Positions 26,167-37,980 of a stretch of 64,000 bases of DNA are shown here, piece after piece. The stretch spans positions 1,860,001 through 1,924,000 of the forward strand of contig JAUTDP010000002.1 of NCBI GenBank assembly GCA_033439795.1, written 5' to 3'. The notes beneath the pieces were generated by a model. The model was not told where the DNA came from. It worked only from the letters and a program-made list of their open reading frames with translations, and searched no databases. Source of the stretch: Sordaria brevicollis (taxonomy: Eukaryota; Ascomycota; Sordariomycetes; Sordariales; Sordariaceae). Numbering within the stretch: the stretch's first letter is position 1; each line of letters opens with the position of its first letter. The position numbers and the translations under genes are program-made.

Positions 26167-26544
26167 TATGCTAAGTCGCACATTTCCGCCCAGAAAGGTA
26201 GGTGTTATAGTGCGGTCTTTCCCTTTTGGGTGCGGTCCTTCTATATTAATCGTGTAAGTTAATCGTACGGTCGTAAAAGGTAGTTACGAAGTGGTAGTTA
26301 CGATATAGGTTTTATTAATTGAATAAAGTATTTAATTTACCGTCGTTATTGCGTACGGGCTATATTACTAATTAGCGTACGTATTACTACTATTATATAT
26401 TATTACTATTATATATTATTGCTATTATATATTACCGCTATTACGAATATTATTATACGATAAAATAAATAAAGATGAAAATTATAATATATATTAAAGA
26501 ATAATATAAATAGTTTATTTATTTATACGATTATAAGGTAAAAT
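26167..26544 (+). mobile_element. E0 segment 2 (left subterminal region)
   Basis: This continues E0 after L3. It matches E2 at about 46,105-46,510 and, more weakly, E1 at 33,650-33,930: gtgcggtccttc, a gtacggtcgtaaaa word, and gcgtacgggctatatt. At 26,380-26,450 there is a local 16-bp tandem repeat of the type tattactattatatat. The segment ends at the insertion site of L4, with tacgattataagg at 26,526-26,538 duplicated as tacgattatagg at 45,341-45,352. Confidence 0.8.
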
Positions 26545-26643
26545 TGCTTTAGAACCGGAAACGCCGATTTCTAATCGAGGAGCGCTCTAAAACGAAAATT
26601 GATAACGGGAATCGACTTAAAAAGGTCTTTTACGTCCCTTACG

Positions 26644-28265
26644 ATGTCCCGCGACGATTATAGCGACGACGATATATCGTTACTACCGATAGCGATTAAT
26701 AACGGTAATTATAAATTCGAAAATAGCGTTTATAACCCGCTTATAAGATTTTCAATATATAACGACCTTAACGTAATGTACGCCGTAAAAATTTCGGAAA
26801 AAACGTAGGAGGACGATGAAACTATAAAAAAATTCATCGCTAAAGCGAATAAATTTTCGGACTATAATGCCGTTTCGCTCGAAGACTGCAATTAAATTCG
26901 TAAATTATTTAATAAATATATAAAAATCCTTACGAAAAAAAATAGGGTAATACGCCCCGAAGTTAATAAGGTTAATAATAATTAAATTATTATTAAAAAG
27001 GATTTCGACGATTTAAAGAAAACGATCCTATAGGAATTATAGAAGAACGTTAAAGAGGTGCCGAAAATATAAGTTAGAATTATAAAGAATATTTTTCCTA
27101 AAACCGGGTTTATCCCTTAATATATTATAATTATTACCCCCCCCCTAAAAATACTCCCCGTTAATTATAATTATACCTTCTTTATTCGAAATATTATAAT
27201 TGATATTTAATACTTAAAGTGGACGAACGAAGAAATTAAAATTTAAATTGAAAAGATATTTCGCGACCTAAAGATTACTACCCCTAATATTATATAAGCC
27301 GTTATAAAATTATTTATAACCGGAGATTATAAAATTATATTTAATAACGCTATATATAAATAATATTAATAATATTAAATTTAAATTAAAAAGGTCTTTA
27401 GCGAAAAAACGTTCGTATTTTTAAATATTATTATATTAATCGCTAAAGGGTTCCCTTAAACGAATATCGCTAAATATATAAGGATAAAGGATATTATTTA
27501 TAAAATATAATAGGTAAACCCAACCGCTTTTATTATTAAAATACGCCCGTAAAAGAAAAGAATTAACGAAAATAAAGGATTCTTTATAATAAAGGTTATA
27601 ATTATAAAAATAACCGAAATTCTTTATAAAGGATTCCTCCTTTAAGAAGGCGGCGTATATATTTATAAACCGTTTACCTCTTCGGCTAATATTTAATAAT
27701 ATTTTATTTATTAAAGCGTAGGATATTTAAAGAAATTTTATTATAATATTAACGTTTATAAACGCTATAATAAAAATAAATATAATAAAGACTATTTTAA
27801 AGAAGCGAATTACTTATTTAACGAAGATAAATCGCTAATTTTTTACGTTTTATATAAAAAGTACGGGTATTACGCCTTCGAAAAGAAAATATACTTTATT
27901 TTTAAGAAAATTATTGTGAAAATTACTATAAAGTACGCCGAAAGGCTACGTTCATTTATATATCGGAAGGACTTTAAAAAAAATATTATATTAGAACCGA
28001 CGGCGGTAAAGGATAATAAGGATATTAATTTCCTTAATACCCCCTTTACCGCTTATATTATTATTATTTGTAAAAGGGAATTTAAAAGCGGAAATAGAGG
28101 TTATACCCGTAAGTAAATTAGTAGGCCCTTTATTAAACCGAAATTAACGGCCAAAAGCCCGATAAATATATTTATAAATTTTTAAAACTCGGGTATTCGG
28201 AATAGCGCTAATTTAATCGCCGCCGTTAGACCGGTTATTTAAAAGGAAAAAATTCCTATTCCTAT
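26644..28265 (+). pseudogene. L4 ORF1 (gag-like, zinc-knuckle protein)
   Basis: The most likely start is the ATG at 26,644 (M-S-R-D-D-Y-S-D-D-D-I-S), about 100 bp from the element's 5' end. The first 230 bp are almost free of RIP and are open. The middle has the charged, alpha-helical look of LINE ORF1. At about 27,690-27,830 the translation Y-F-I-Y-x-S-V-G-Y-L, then N-V-Y-K-R-Y-N-K-N, has knuckle spacing with Tyr in place of Cys/His. A stretch open in the plus frame at 27,916-28,116 belongs to its C-terminal part (basic, R-P-F-I-K-P-K). ORF1 proteins bind and chaperone the element RNA. The downstream limit is approximate. Confidence 0.75.
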
Positions 28266-28319
28266 TCCGCCCGCGGGGTTAAAAAATACTCCCTTATAGA
28301 ATAATTAATAATCTAATTA

Positions 28320-31300
28320 AAAATATTCTATTAAAATATAAGGAAATCGTACGAAAGAAGGAAATTATTATTCGAATAGGAGGAAATTTACAATATCGTA
28401 ATAATTTAAAAACCGGGTAGGAATTTAAATAAAAATATTTATTATTTATAGGGTAATAAATATATTAGGGTAAATTATTTAAAAAAAGGGAAGGCGGTTA
28501 TTTATATAAATAAGAAATAAAATTTTAAGGATTTAAATTTCTATATTAAAAAAAATTAGGCTTCTATAATATTTAAAAATTTAAAGGAATTATTAACCGT
28601 TTATTTAATTTATTCCTTTATTAAAATATATAAAATACTAAAATACGAATAAAAGTTTCCCCTCCTCGAACTCTTCGAAGAGAAACCCCTAATAAAATAT
28701 TAAATCGTAACCGTCGGAAATTTTAACCTCTTTTATTCTAATTAGGATTTAAAGAATAAAATTAATTTAAAAGCCGAAAAATTTTTTATATAAATATAAC
28801 GATAACGTATATAATTCGTTACCCTTAAAGGGGAACCGACCTATATAAATAATATAATATAGGAAGAGAAAAATAGGATAATTAATTACGTATAAATAAT
28901 ATTAAAAATCGAAATTAAATATTAAGGAGCGTAACGGTACGAATAAACCGGCTCGGATTATTATTTTTAAGAAATTTAAATTTATACTAAAAGAAAGGTT
29001 AAAAAAATAAAAGTAAAAAAAGGTTATAATTAGAATTTAATAAATATAGAAAAAGTATAAAAAATAACGTTATAATAAATTTTAATCCCGGCGAAGATTA
29101 ATACGAAAGAGGAATTAGAATTTATATTTAATAAATTTAATAGAGAATTTATAAATATAATAAAGGAATTCGTCCTGTATTAAAAGAAAAATCGAAGGAA
29201 AAGAGCGAAATAATAAACGCTAAAATATAAAATAGTAACGAAAAATATAAAGCGGAAATAGTAAAAATAATATAAGGAAAGGATATCTTCGAATTGAATA
29301 AAATTTATAGAAATATTAATAAAGAAAAAAAGAATTAACGCAAAAATTCAATAAGCGATATAATAAAAAGGCGTCGAAAGGGCGTCGAAAAATTTAAATA
29401 AATTTTAAACCTTTGAAAAATAAACCTATACCCGAAATTATTTATTAATAAACCCGCCTAAATTCTTAATTCTTAAATAATATAAGGGAATAAAAGAAAT
29501 TAAAAATTATAATAGTAAAGCGAATATTTTTACCGAATATTTCTTCCCGAAAATAAATATCCCTATGGATTATTTACTTAATTAGACCCTTCCTTTAAAT
29601 ACCGGCGATTCGTTATTTATTAACGAATTAATTACCGAAGAAAATATTTAAAAAGTCTTATTTCGAATAATTCCGAATAAAATACTGGGTATCGATTAAT
29701 ATTCGAATAAATTTTTAAAAATTTATAAAGAATTATTCCAAAAAGCTATAACCGCTTTCGTAATTACGAATTTTCGTTTTAAATATTTCTTATAACGGTT
29801 TAAAAATACGAAAATAATTATTTTTAAAAAATTAAAAAAAACCGCCGTATAATAAAAATTAATTAACGTATAGAGGTTAATTTTACTATTAAATAACGTT
29901 AAAAAAATCTTCGAAGCGTTTATTGCTAAAAAATTTATTTAAACCGCGGAAGAATTTAACTTCCTATTAAAGGGTTAAATAAGTAATCGAATAAATTATT
30001 CGACCGAATTTATTATCCGTATCGTTATAAATATTATATATATAGTTTAAAAATTCGGAGCTATTACGTCGCTAATACTCCTTAATTTCAAAGGCGTATT
30101 TAATAAAATTAATTATAAATAATTATTATATACTTTATAGGAAATATAATTTTTATAATAAATTTTCGAATAAATAACGAATTTTATTAACGGACGAAGA
30201 AGTTCCTTCTTTTTCGATAACGAAATATCCGTTCCTTATATTATAGAAATTAAAATACTCTAAGGCTCCCCCTTCTCCTTAATTTTTTTTATCTTCTTTA
30301 TTATTTTATTATATTATAAATTAATTATAATTAAAAATATAATTATAATCGGCTTCGCCAACGATATTAATATCGTTATTTCAACGAAAATTATTAAAAA
30401 GAATTATAAAATATTTTAAATAATATAAAAAATTTACTTTAAATAAGTAAGGGAGAAAGGTATAAAATTCGAAGCGAATAAAACGGAATTAATATATTTT
30501 ATACGGACGAAGGTATTAAAAATAAAAATTCTCTAATTTAAGGATATTATATTTCGATTAATAAAATTAATAAAATTCCTAAACGTTTAATTAAATTATA
30601 AATTTAATTATCGAACCTATATAAAGGCTATTAAAAAGAAAATAAAGACTTAAACGAATATATTAACCCAATTAGCTATAAAAATCTAGAATTATTCTTT
30701 TATTCGCGCGAAGGAAATTTATACTAAATATATTCGAAATATAATTATATATAGAATTTTAACTTTCTATTAACTATTGAAAATATATAATAAACCTTAA
30801 AAAATAATAATTAAATTAATTAAATATTAAACTAAATATTTAAGAATCGTCGCTAAAGCGTATAAGGTTACGCCGGTACGGAACTTTAAAACGGAAATTT
30901 TTTACCTATTATTCGACTTCTACTTTAATAAATAAGTAAGGGTTTTTAAAGAGAAATTCGCTCGTACGGACTAAATTAAATTCGTCCAAAGAATAATAAT
31001 TTAAATAATTAATTATATTTAAATAAAATAAATAAAAGGTCGATTACTTATTAATAAATTAGAAAATAATATTATTAAAATTAAATAAACGGAGGAATAA
31101 ATACTAATAGAGAATTTTATAGCGATTATAGCGGGACTGCCTTTAGTAACGGGCGTACCTACTCAACCGTTATAACCGCTAGAACTTTTAACCTTCAATC
31201 GAAAAATATAATTAAAAAATATTACGAAGAGAAAATAAATATTATATTATAACTATTAATTAACGGTAATAGTAACTAAATTAAATCGGCGGTATAAATT

Positions 31301-31700
31301 TATAATTATTAATTTTAACCCGAAATTTAACGATATTATAATAAAACGGTATATAATCGGTTAAAAAAAGAAAAAACGGAAAAAAATTTAACCTTCGGAA
31401 AACGATAAAAATTATTATCTATTAACGAAAATGAAGAACTCCCTCTTCGTTTAAACGAAAATGGAGGTAATTAGCCTTAAGGCTTTCCTTTTCTAAAAGA
31501 GAATTTTTAATATCAATACCCCTATTTATTCGTATAAATTAAGACGAAAAACGTTTTATTATATTACGTTCGAATATTTCCGGATAGTAAATATATAATT
31601 CGTAATAACCAATTAGCCGTAAATATAAGAATAATTCTAAATTTATTTAAATAATAGAATTAAGGCCGAAAAAATCTTATTATAAATACTTCGGCTAAAA
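28320..31700 (+). pseudogene. L4 ORF2 (endonuclease plus reverse transcriptase)
   Basis: The endonuclease motif is V-T-V-G-N-F-N at about 28,707-28,727, ancestral GDFN of the exonuclease-III-like endonuclease. RT follows, with catalytic box F-A-N-D at 30,354-30,365. The start lies soon after ORF1. A C-terminal region continues past RT to roughly 31,700, without an RNase H motif that I can verify. All frames are closed by RIP-type stops. Confidence 0.75.
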
Positions 31701-31929
31701 CGATTAAATAAATACTATTTAATAATCGAATTAAAAAAAGAGCGGCGAAACGAATTCGCTCGCTACTTTTAATTTTCTTTTCTTCTTTTTCTTTTACTTT
31801 TATTTATTAATACGCTAAAACGAAGACGGGGGAGGATTTCTATTTAATTAAAAATCTATCGGGCTACGAAAGTAATAATTTATTTAATTATTATTCCTTT
31901 TTATAATTAATTAAAGCCTTTAGCATTTT

Positions 31930-32590
31930 ATTATTATTAGCGAATAAACGGTTTTATTTATCGAATTAATAAATATATTAATATATAATATTAATTACAA
32001 ATTAACGTTAAGCGAATTAATTATTATTAATAAGAACGGGATTAATAAAACGAATAACCGGCGAATTAATTTCTATCGGGGAATTATTACGGGAAAGTAT
32101 ACGAATACTACTATTATTCTAAGGAATTTTATTACTATTACTACGAAATAAATTACTATTATTATTATAGAATAAATTACTATTACTATTATAAGGGATA
32201 CTATTTAAAGGAATACGATTATTAATTAAATTATTTTTATTAAAAAGGAAGAGTTCGTAATAACTTTTTTAAAAATAATTATTAACCAACTATTTTCTAT
32301 AGCGAATAAATTATTAAAGGGTATTAATAAAACCGTTATTAATAAGGCGAAAGCGAATTGCGCTAGTGAATTCTTTAATAACGATATAAAAGCGGATAAA
32401 ATAGTCGCGGAATTCGCTATTAACCGGGTCTTTAATAATAACTTTATCCTAAAAAATATTATAAAAATCGTAGAAGCTACGAAGCGTATCGACTATATAA
32501 TACAAAACCGTTAAAGTATATTAAATAATTTAATTAAATTTATTTAAAAACGAATTAAAATAGGAAATATTAATAATATAAAGGATAATA
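31930..32590 (+). pseudogene. Conserved coding-like frame in the LINE 3' region
   Basis: Downstream of ORF2 every LINE copy has a segment that can be read in sense frames. The part at about 32,230-32,560 translates as K-E-E-F-V-I-T-F-L, N-K-A-K-A-N, A-D-K-I-V-A-E-F-A-I-N and K-R-I-D-Y-I. The same peptides come from L1, L2, L3 and L5. A Thr- or Ser/Asn-rich tract precedes it, depending on strand. I do not recognise the protein. It may be a third small ORF or a detached ORF2 C-terminus. The antisense reading through the low-complexity part is also fairly open, so strand is not certain. Confidence 0.45.
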
Positions 32591-33450
32591 ATTTATTCGG
32601 ATAATTAGGGATATAATAAATCGATTTAATAATAATTTTTATATAAATATTGTAATTTAGGACGGACGTAAAGGTAAAAAGGGCTTTAATTAATTAAAAG
32701 GTATAAATAAGACGTAAAGGAATATAAATACAATTTCGGAGAAATTAATATAAAAATAGAACGTAATAGAGGGAAAATTTACCTTTTCTCCGGTATATAA
32801 AAAAATTTATTATTAATAAAGAATTTAATAATACGCTCGAAATTAATTTTAATATCGGTATTAATTATATTAAATATAAGGGTTAACGAAGGAAAGCGAA
32901 GGGGAAACGAATTTTCGCCTTTATTTTCGTCGGAGGTTTCTATTATTTTACGGAGCGCTTTAGCGTATTTTTAACGGAGAATAGCTATTTCGAATCGATT
33001 ATTATTATTAAAAGAAGGAAAAACCTAAAAAGACCCGGAAGATAGGGGGTTTTTATATTTAAAGGAAGGAAGTCCTTATATTAATATAAATTATAATAGA
33101 AACGTAACCGTAATAAAAAGAAGAAGAGGATAAAAAAAATAAAAGAAAATTTAATAATTAAGAAATTTAATAATAATTAAAAAGGTAAATAAGCGGGGGA
33201 ATAAAAAGCGGAAGGTAATAATAAATAAGGGATAGGACGGCGGATTAGGAAGGCGGAACGATCTAATATTCTAACGCAACGGTAAATAAAAGGGATAAAA
33301 TAGATATTAATCGCGTTAGCGGTAAGTATATACTATAATTATAAAACGCCGAAAAAGTAGCGCGGATAGGTCCGCGCTAGGAAATATAGCCGGGGTTTTT
33401 ATCCGGGGCGTTTAACGCCTACGGTTTTATCCTACGGGGAATCGGAAATA

Positions 33451-33960
33451 TATAGGTAGGGGTATATATACATATATATATAGTATATACACCGTTAGAC
33501 GACCGTAAGCGACTTTTTATTGTGGGGTTACGGTCGTACGATAGTAAGTAAATTATTTATAATTAACTGACAATTTACCGTAGCAGGATATTTTACCGTA
33601 GGGTATTCTAGGCGCCAAGTATTAGAAATCTTATACGTTTCTACCTAAAATAGTAGTCGCTATATTGTAGTCCTTCCTTTTTTAATTGTATAAATTAGTT
33701 ATACAGTTAGTCGTACGGTCGTAAGTGGGGATATATTATTCTTTATAATCGCAAAGGTAATTACGATATTACGGTTTTGCTAATTGAATAAGGTATTTAT
33801 ATTATTACTATAGATTATCGTCGTTGCGTACGGGCTATATTATTATTATTACCGATAATACAACGATATAGAAAATTAAAATAAAAAAATATAATAATAA
33901 GAACAATTAATAACGGTCTACCTATTTATACGATTATAAGGTTTACCGTTAATAAAAGAG
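33451..33960 (+). repeat. E1 left terminal and subterminal region
   Basis: The motifs are caatttaccgtag at 33,571-33,583 and attttaccgtag at 33,590-33,601. Words of the acggtcgtacg type occur at about 33,530 and 33,714. The part after 33,650 aligns with E0 (26,190-26,520) and E2 (46,120-46,520). The first 200 bp do not align well with E0/E2, so E1 is a different subfamily. Such motif arrays are typical transposase-binding sites; the binding itself is inference. Confidence 0.6.
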
Positions 33961-34200
33961 TCGTTAACTTTAATATTAAATACGACGGGTATATACTTGA
34001 AAGAGTCGTTGATTGCTATGGTACTAAATACGACGAATATATATTTAAAAGAATCGTTAATTATTATACCGAATATAACGAATATATGCCTACTAAATGC
34101 GACGAGTATATATTTAAAAAAGTCGTTGAATATCGTAATATTAAATATAATATTAGTATTAATTATTCGAATAAAATTAATCCGGTGATTAAAAAGCTAT
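33960..34200 (+). repeat. Degenerate tandem repeat near the left end of E1
   Basis: Roughly 55-60-bp units share the words tatatatttaaaagagtcgtt and aatacgacgagtatat. Equivalent repeats stand at the same place in E0 (45,400-45,720) and E2 (46,540-46,870). They lie just beyond the end of the minus-strand gene. Confidence 0.65.
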
Positions 34201-34834
34201 TATAAACGCTAAAGGCTTAAGAAACGCTAAAGGCTTAAGAAACGCTAAAGGTTTAAAAAATATAGAAGGTTTAAAGGCGTAAAGACTTTATATTATTTAA
34301 AATTGAATCTATTAGAACGAATATATTATTAAACTTTACTATATTAGTCCGTATATAAGTACGTTTAGGAATAGGCGGTATAATATCTGTAATTTTCGAG
34401 AAGGGTTAGGTACCCTAACTTTAGCCTTTGCGGTTACGAAGGTTAGAAGGTGCTTCGCCTTAGAAATTACAACGACTACCGCCTCCAGCCTAGTGTTATC
34501 GTTTATATTAATATTTATAGCGGTTAAACGTATCTTCGTAATTATATTAATATTATTATTATTTATTACCTTAATTTTAATTATAGTTACCATTTCCCTA
34601 GCTTTAATTATAGCTACTTTAACCTTAATTATAACTATTACCTCCTTAATTAATATTATAGCTACTTTAACCTTAATTGTTATAATTATAATTATTATAA
34701 TTATAATTACTATAATTAGGATTATATCCCTAATAGCTTCGATTAGCTATATTACCTTAAAACCATTACTAAATGCCTTATTATTAATTCTATTCCCAAT
34801 TACTAGGAGGGGGGGCAAATAGGGGAGGATTTGG

Positions 34835-35110
34835 AGGAGGACCGGTAGGAGGAAGATTAATAGGAAGAGGACCAATAGGAGGAGGACCGGTAGGAGGAGG
34901 ACCGGTAAGAGGAGGACCGGTAGGAGGAGGACCGGCAGGAGGAGGACCGGTAGGAGGAGGAGGGCCTTAATAATTATATTATTAACTATATTACTGACCA
35001 TATTACTAATTGTATTACTGACCGTATTGCTGACTATATTACTAACTATATTGCTAACTATATTATTGACTGTGTTACTAACCGTATTACTAACCGTATT
35101 AGCTAGTAGG
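34835..35110 (-). repeat. Tandem repeats encoding Tyr-Gly-Gln-Gln and Gly-Pro-Pro-Thr tracts
   Basis: At 34,966-35,110 the DNA has a 12-bp period. In the gene frame this gives Y-G-Q-Q, Y-S-Q-Q or Y-N-Q-Q about ten times. At 34,835-34,965 an 18-bp period (gaggaggaccggtaggag on the plus strand) gives G-P-P-P-T repeats. Tyr/Gly/Gln repeats of this kind are a hallmark of prion-like, phase-separating domains. Confidence 0.8.
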
Positions 35111-37159
35111 ACCAAATATATTATTACCACTATTACCACTATTACCGCTAGCGGGTAGAATACGCTATCGATTAGCTATAGGGTAATTATTAATCCTAAG
35201 TGGAGGGGGTAAGTAATTAGGTTCAATTAGGGTATTTTATAAATTAGCTATATTGGGAGCCTTTCTAAAAGGATTTATAATACGAAGTATAAATTTTAGG
35301 GGGGTATCGATGAATTAATTTCTTTTAATATCTTTATACTTTAGGTCGAATATTATATCCCTATATTTATCCCTTATTACGTTACGTAGTGTAGTATTAG
35401 GAATATATAGTTTGTTACGTTTTTAATTAGTATTTATAGCCCGTTTAGATTTTAAGATTTTAAATTAGTATTTACCTATATCCTAGAATTTTATTTAGAT
35501 ATAGAATTAAGTAAGGCTATTACGATTTTTGAAAGTTTCCTTATAATCGATATATTTAGCGATATAAGTATAAATAGAATTAAATATTCGTTTATTAATC
35601 TAATTCGAAATAAAGGTCTTAAATATTTCTTTATATTCGGTATTTATTTCGAGGTCGTATTTAAGGATATAGGGATTGTCTTTAATTAAATTATCGAAGA
35701 AATTCTTTATATATATAATAAGGTAATGAGATTTTAGATATTTATACGTTTCTATAGTATATTATCGTAGGTTTTTAAAACGAATCGATTTAGTATCGAT
35801 ATTATAACCGTATATTTATAAAATAATAGAGCTAAAAAATTAATTATAATAGAAAAGGAATAAATACTATTTAACCTCCCTATTAATTTTATTAATAATA
35901 ACCGGATCGTTATTAGGTATAGTAATACTTTTAGGGATATTTTAGGTAAGCGGGGTTTGGGGTATATTTATAGGGTTTAGAATATAGACGTAATTATTTT
36001 CGATAGGATTCTATTATATTCGTTTAAGTACGCCGGTATCCTTAAACTTATATAGACTCTAGCGGTTAGGGAATTCGAAGAATTCTAAGAAAACTAATTG
36101 TAAGGATTACTAACTATCTTATTTCCTACGTCTTTTTGTACTACCTTATTACGGTACTAGTATTTAAGGCGGAGGTATATTACCGTAATAACCACCAGGT
36201 AAAGGACCAGGCGGAGGACCACCTTAATTACGTAGGGGGGGAGGGGGACTAAATATATTATTACTATAGTTTTTAAAATTATCGAAGCCTTAGAATTCCT
36301 CTTCCGTACGAATATCGCCGATATTAAAAAGGTTATTATTATTATTAGAATCGGAAGATTCCTCCTACTACTACTATTACTACTACTACTACTATTAGAT
36401 ATTTCCGAACTACTATTTAATACCTATAGTAAAATAATTGGCAATTTCTTCTATTAGAGGCTTCTATTAATTCGATTACTCGAATTATCGAAATCGTTAA
36501 TAAAGTTTCTCGGCTATATTTAATTTAGATTAGTCGTCGATATTAATCGGCTTAGATTCGACCTTAAGCTTAGATTCGACCTTAGACTTAGACTTAGGTT
36601 TCGATAGCGATTATTTTTAAAATTTAACCTATTTAACCTTTATATTTTCTACTTTTAAGCTTAAGCAATTTTTTTTATCGTATAATTTATACTAAACTTT
36701 TCGAATTTTAATAATATCGTTTAGATTAATATAATTTATCTCTTCTATACGTTCGATTATTATATTAAAATCTTTAACCTTCTTTATAATATTAATATAT
36801 TTGAGTTTTTTTTTACCGAATATAACCCGTAAACGCCTACGCTCCCTATCGTGTATATCTTTATTAATTTATTCGATTATTTTAACTTATTTTATATTAA
36901 ATATATCGAAAGTAATTAAATTCTCATTATTACGTAGTAATTCTTACTATAATAATTATTAAAATTTTTTACGCTTTTAAGGCGGTACGTATTTCTTTTT
37001 CTTTTTAAGCTATTTAGGTTATTTAAGTTATTTAAATTATTGAAGTAACTAAGGTGGTTAAAGTGGCTAAATTTATTAATTAAACGGTTATTATCCGAAT
37101 TACTTCTCGAAAAAATTTTGGAATTCTAAATCGGACTATATAGAATACTAAGACTATTA

Positions 37160-37870
37160 ACTAGATTATTAAGACTACTAATTACCAAAGGGAGGGAAAT
37201 TGCTAGTGGTAAAACTATTAGGAGTTTAAATATTAGAAGGAGGTTAAGATTATTAAAATTATTAATTACTAGATATAGGGAAACCGTTAGAGGGAGTTTA
37301 TTAATTAAAGCTAGAAGAAGGTTATTTAAATTGTTAATTATTAGAAGGAGGCTATTAGTATTACTAATTACCAAAAAATGTAAAGGTTTTAATAAGAGGT
37401 TACTAATATTATTATTAGTATTATTGACTACTAGAGGGAGTTTATTGGGTATTAGAAGGGGGTTGAAATTATTAGTACTATTGGCCGCCAAAGGGAATTT
37501 ATTAATTGAAGCTAGAAGAAGGTTGCTCAAATTATTAATTATTAGAAGGAGGCTATTAGTATTACTAATTATTAGAAGATATAAAACTTCTAATAAGAGG
37601 CTGCTAATATTATTATTAGTATTATTAATTACTAGAGGGAATTTATTAATTAAAGTTAGAAAAAGGTTACTTAAGCTATTAATTACTAGAAGAGGTGAAA
37701 TTTTTAGTAAAAGGCTATTAATATTATTATTAGTATTATTAATTATTAAAAGGAGTTTATTAGGTATTAAAAGGGGGTTGAAATTATTAGTATTATTAAC
37801 CGCTAGAGGGAATTTATTAATTAAAGTTAGAGGGAGGTTATTTAGATTATTAACCGCTGGAAGGAGTTAT
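37160..37870 (-). repeat. Irregular tandem repeat encoding a Gln/Pro-rich N-terminal domain
   Basis: The word aataagaggctgctaatatt recurs at 37,391 and 37,592 (201 bp apart), with a variant 114 bp further on. In the gene frame the units contain Q-Q-Y-Q-Q-F-Q-P-P, Q-Q-Y-Q-Q-Q-Y-Q-Q-P and F-N-Q-Q-I-P. The long plus-strand open stretch here is only a shadow of this repeat. Confidence 0.7.
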
Positions 37871-37980
37871 ATCGAAGATAGTATAACGAAAGGAGCGACG
37901 ATTACGAATATTACTATAATTACTATTGTAATTTAATAATTTCGATTTTTAACGGTTTAATAACTAAATTTTATATTTAT

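Larger units (their letters stand above)
26545..33450 (+). mobile_element. L4: full-length Tad1-like LINE, main part
   Basis: This is the reference copy of the LINE family here. The 5' terminus tgctttagaaccgg is at 26,545. ORF1 starts about 100 bp later, ORF2 follows, and then comes a roughly 1.8-kb 3' region. The copy is cut at 33,450 by E1, and its last 54 bp resume at 45,287-45,340. Without E1 it is about 6.96 kb, the same as L1. It is flanked by a 12-13-bp target duplication in E0. Confidence 0.9.
34271..37980 (-). pseudogene. E1 prion-like partner gene (unrecognised family), RIP-inactivated
   Basis: One minus frame can be followed for about 3.7 kb (stop codon at 34,271-34,273) if TAA/TAG are read as former CAA/CAG. 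Some CAA and CAG codons survive in the same repeats, which supports this reading. From N to C: a Gln/Pro/Phe-rich repeat domain (37,160-37,870), a charged coiled-coil-like region (36,700-36,960), a Ser/Asn-rich acidic linker (about 36,300-36,420), a conserved domain with D-P-V-I-I-N-K-I-N-R-E-V (35,170-36,060), ten Tyr-Gly/Ser/Asn-Gln-Gln units (34,966-35,110), Gly-Pro-Pro-Thr repeats (34,835-34,965), an Asn/Tyr/Gln/Gly tail, and the C-terminal motif D-I-I-P-P-I-P-K-R. E2 has a homologue in the same place. Function is unknown. As inference, it could play the role of the DNA-binding second protein of CACTA-type elements. The start codon is uncertain. Confidence 0.7.

Noticed and set aside
33451..33508. 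CACTA-type terminal inverted repeat at the tips of E1
   Set aside because: The tips do not read CACTA and are not clear inverted repeats. Only a subterminal block (15 of 18 matches) is inverted, so a formal CACTA assignment is not supported.
34339..34822. Overlapping open stretches on both strands (Ile/Leu-rich and Asn/Ile-rich)
   Set aside because: They are shadows of the Asn/Tyr/Gln-rich tail of the minus-strand gene in the wrong frames.
34747..35139. Minus-strand open stretch with Asn-Thr-Val-Ser repeats and Leu-Pro-Val repeats
   Set aside because: It is out of frame with the conserved domain and the C-terminal motif shared by E1 and E2. The Tyr-Gly-Gln-Gln reading in the neighbouring frame is the one continuous with them.
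37331..37936. Longest plus-strand open stretch (about 200 codons, Leu/Arg-rich)
   Set aside because: It is the complement of the Gln/Pro-rich repeat of the minus-strand gene. Leu and Ile codons are the reverse complement of TAA/TAG-rich repeats, so it is open by composition.
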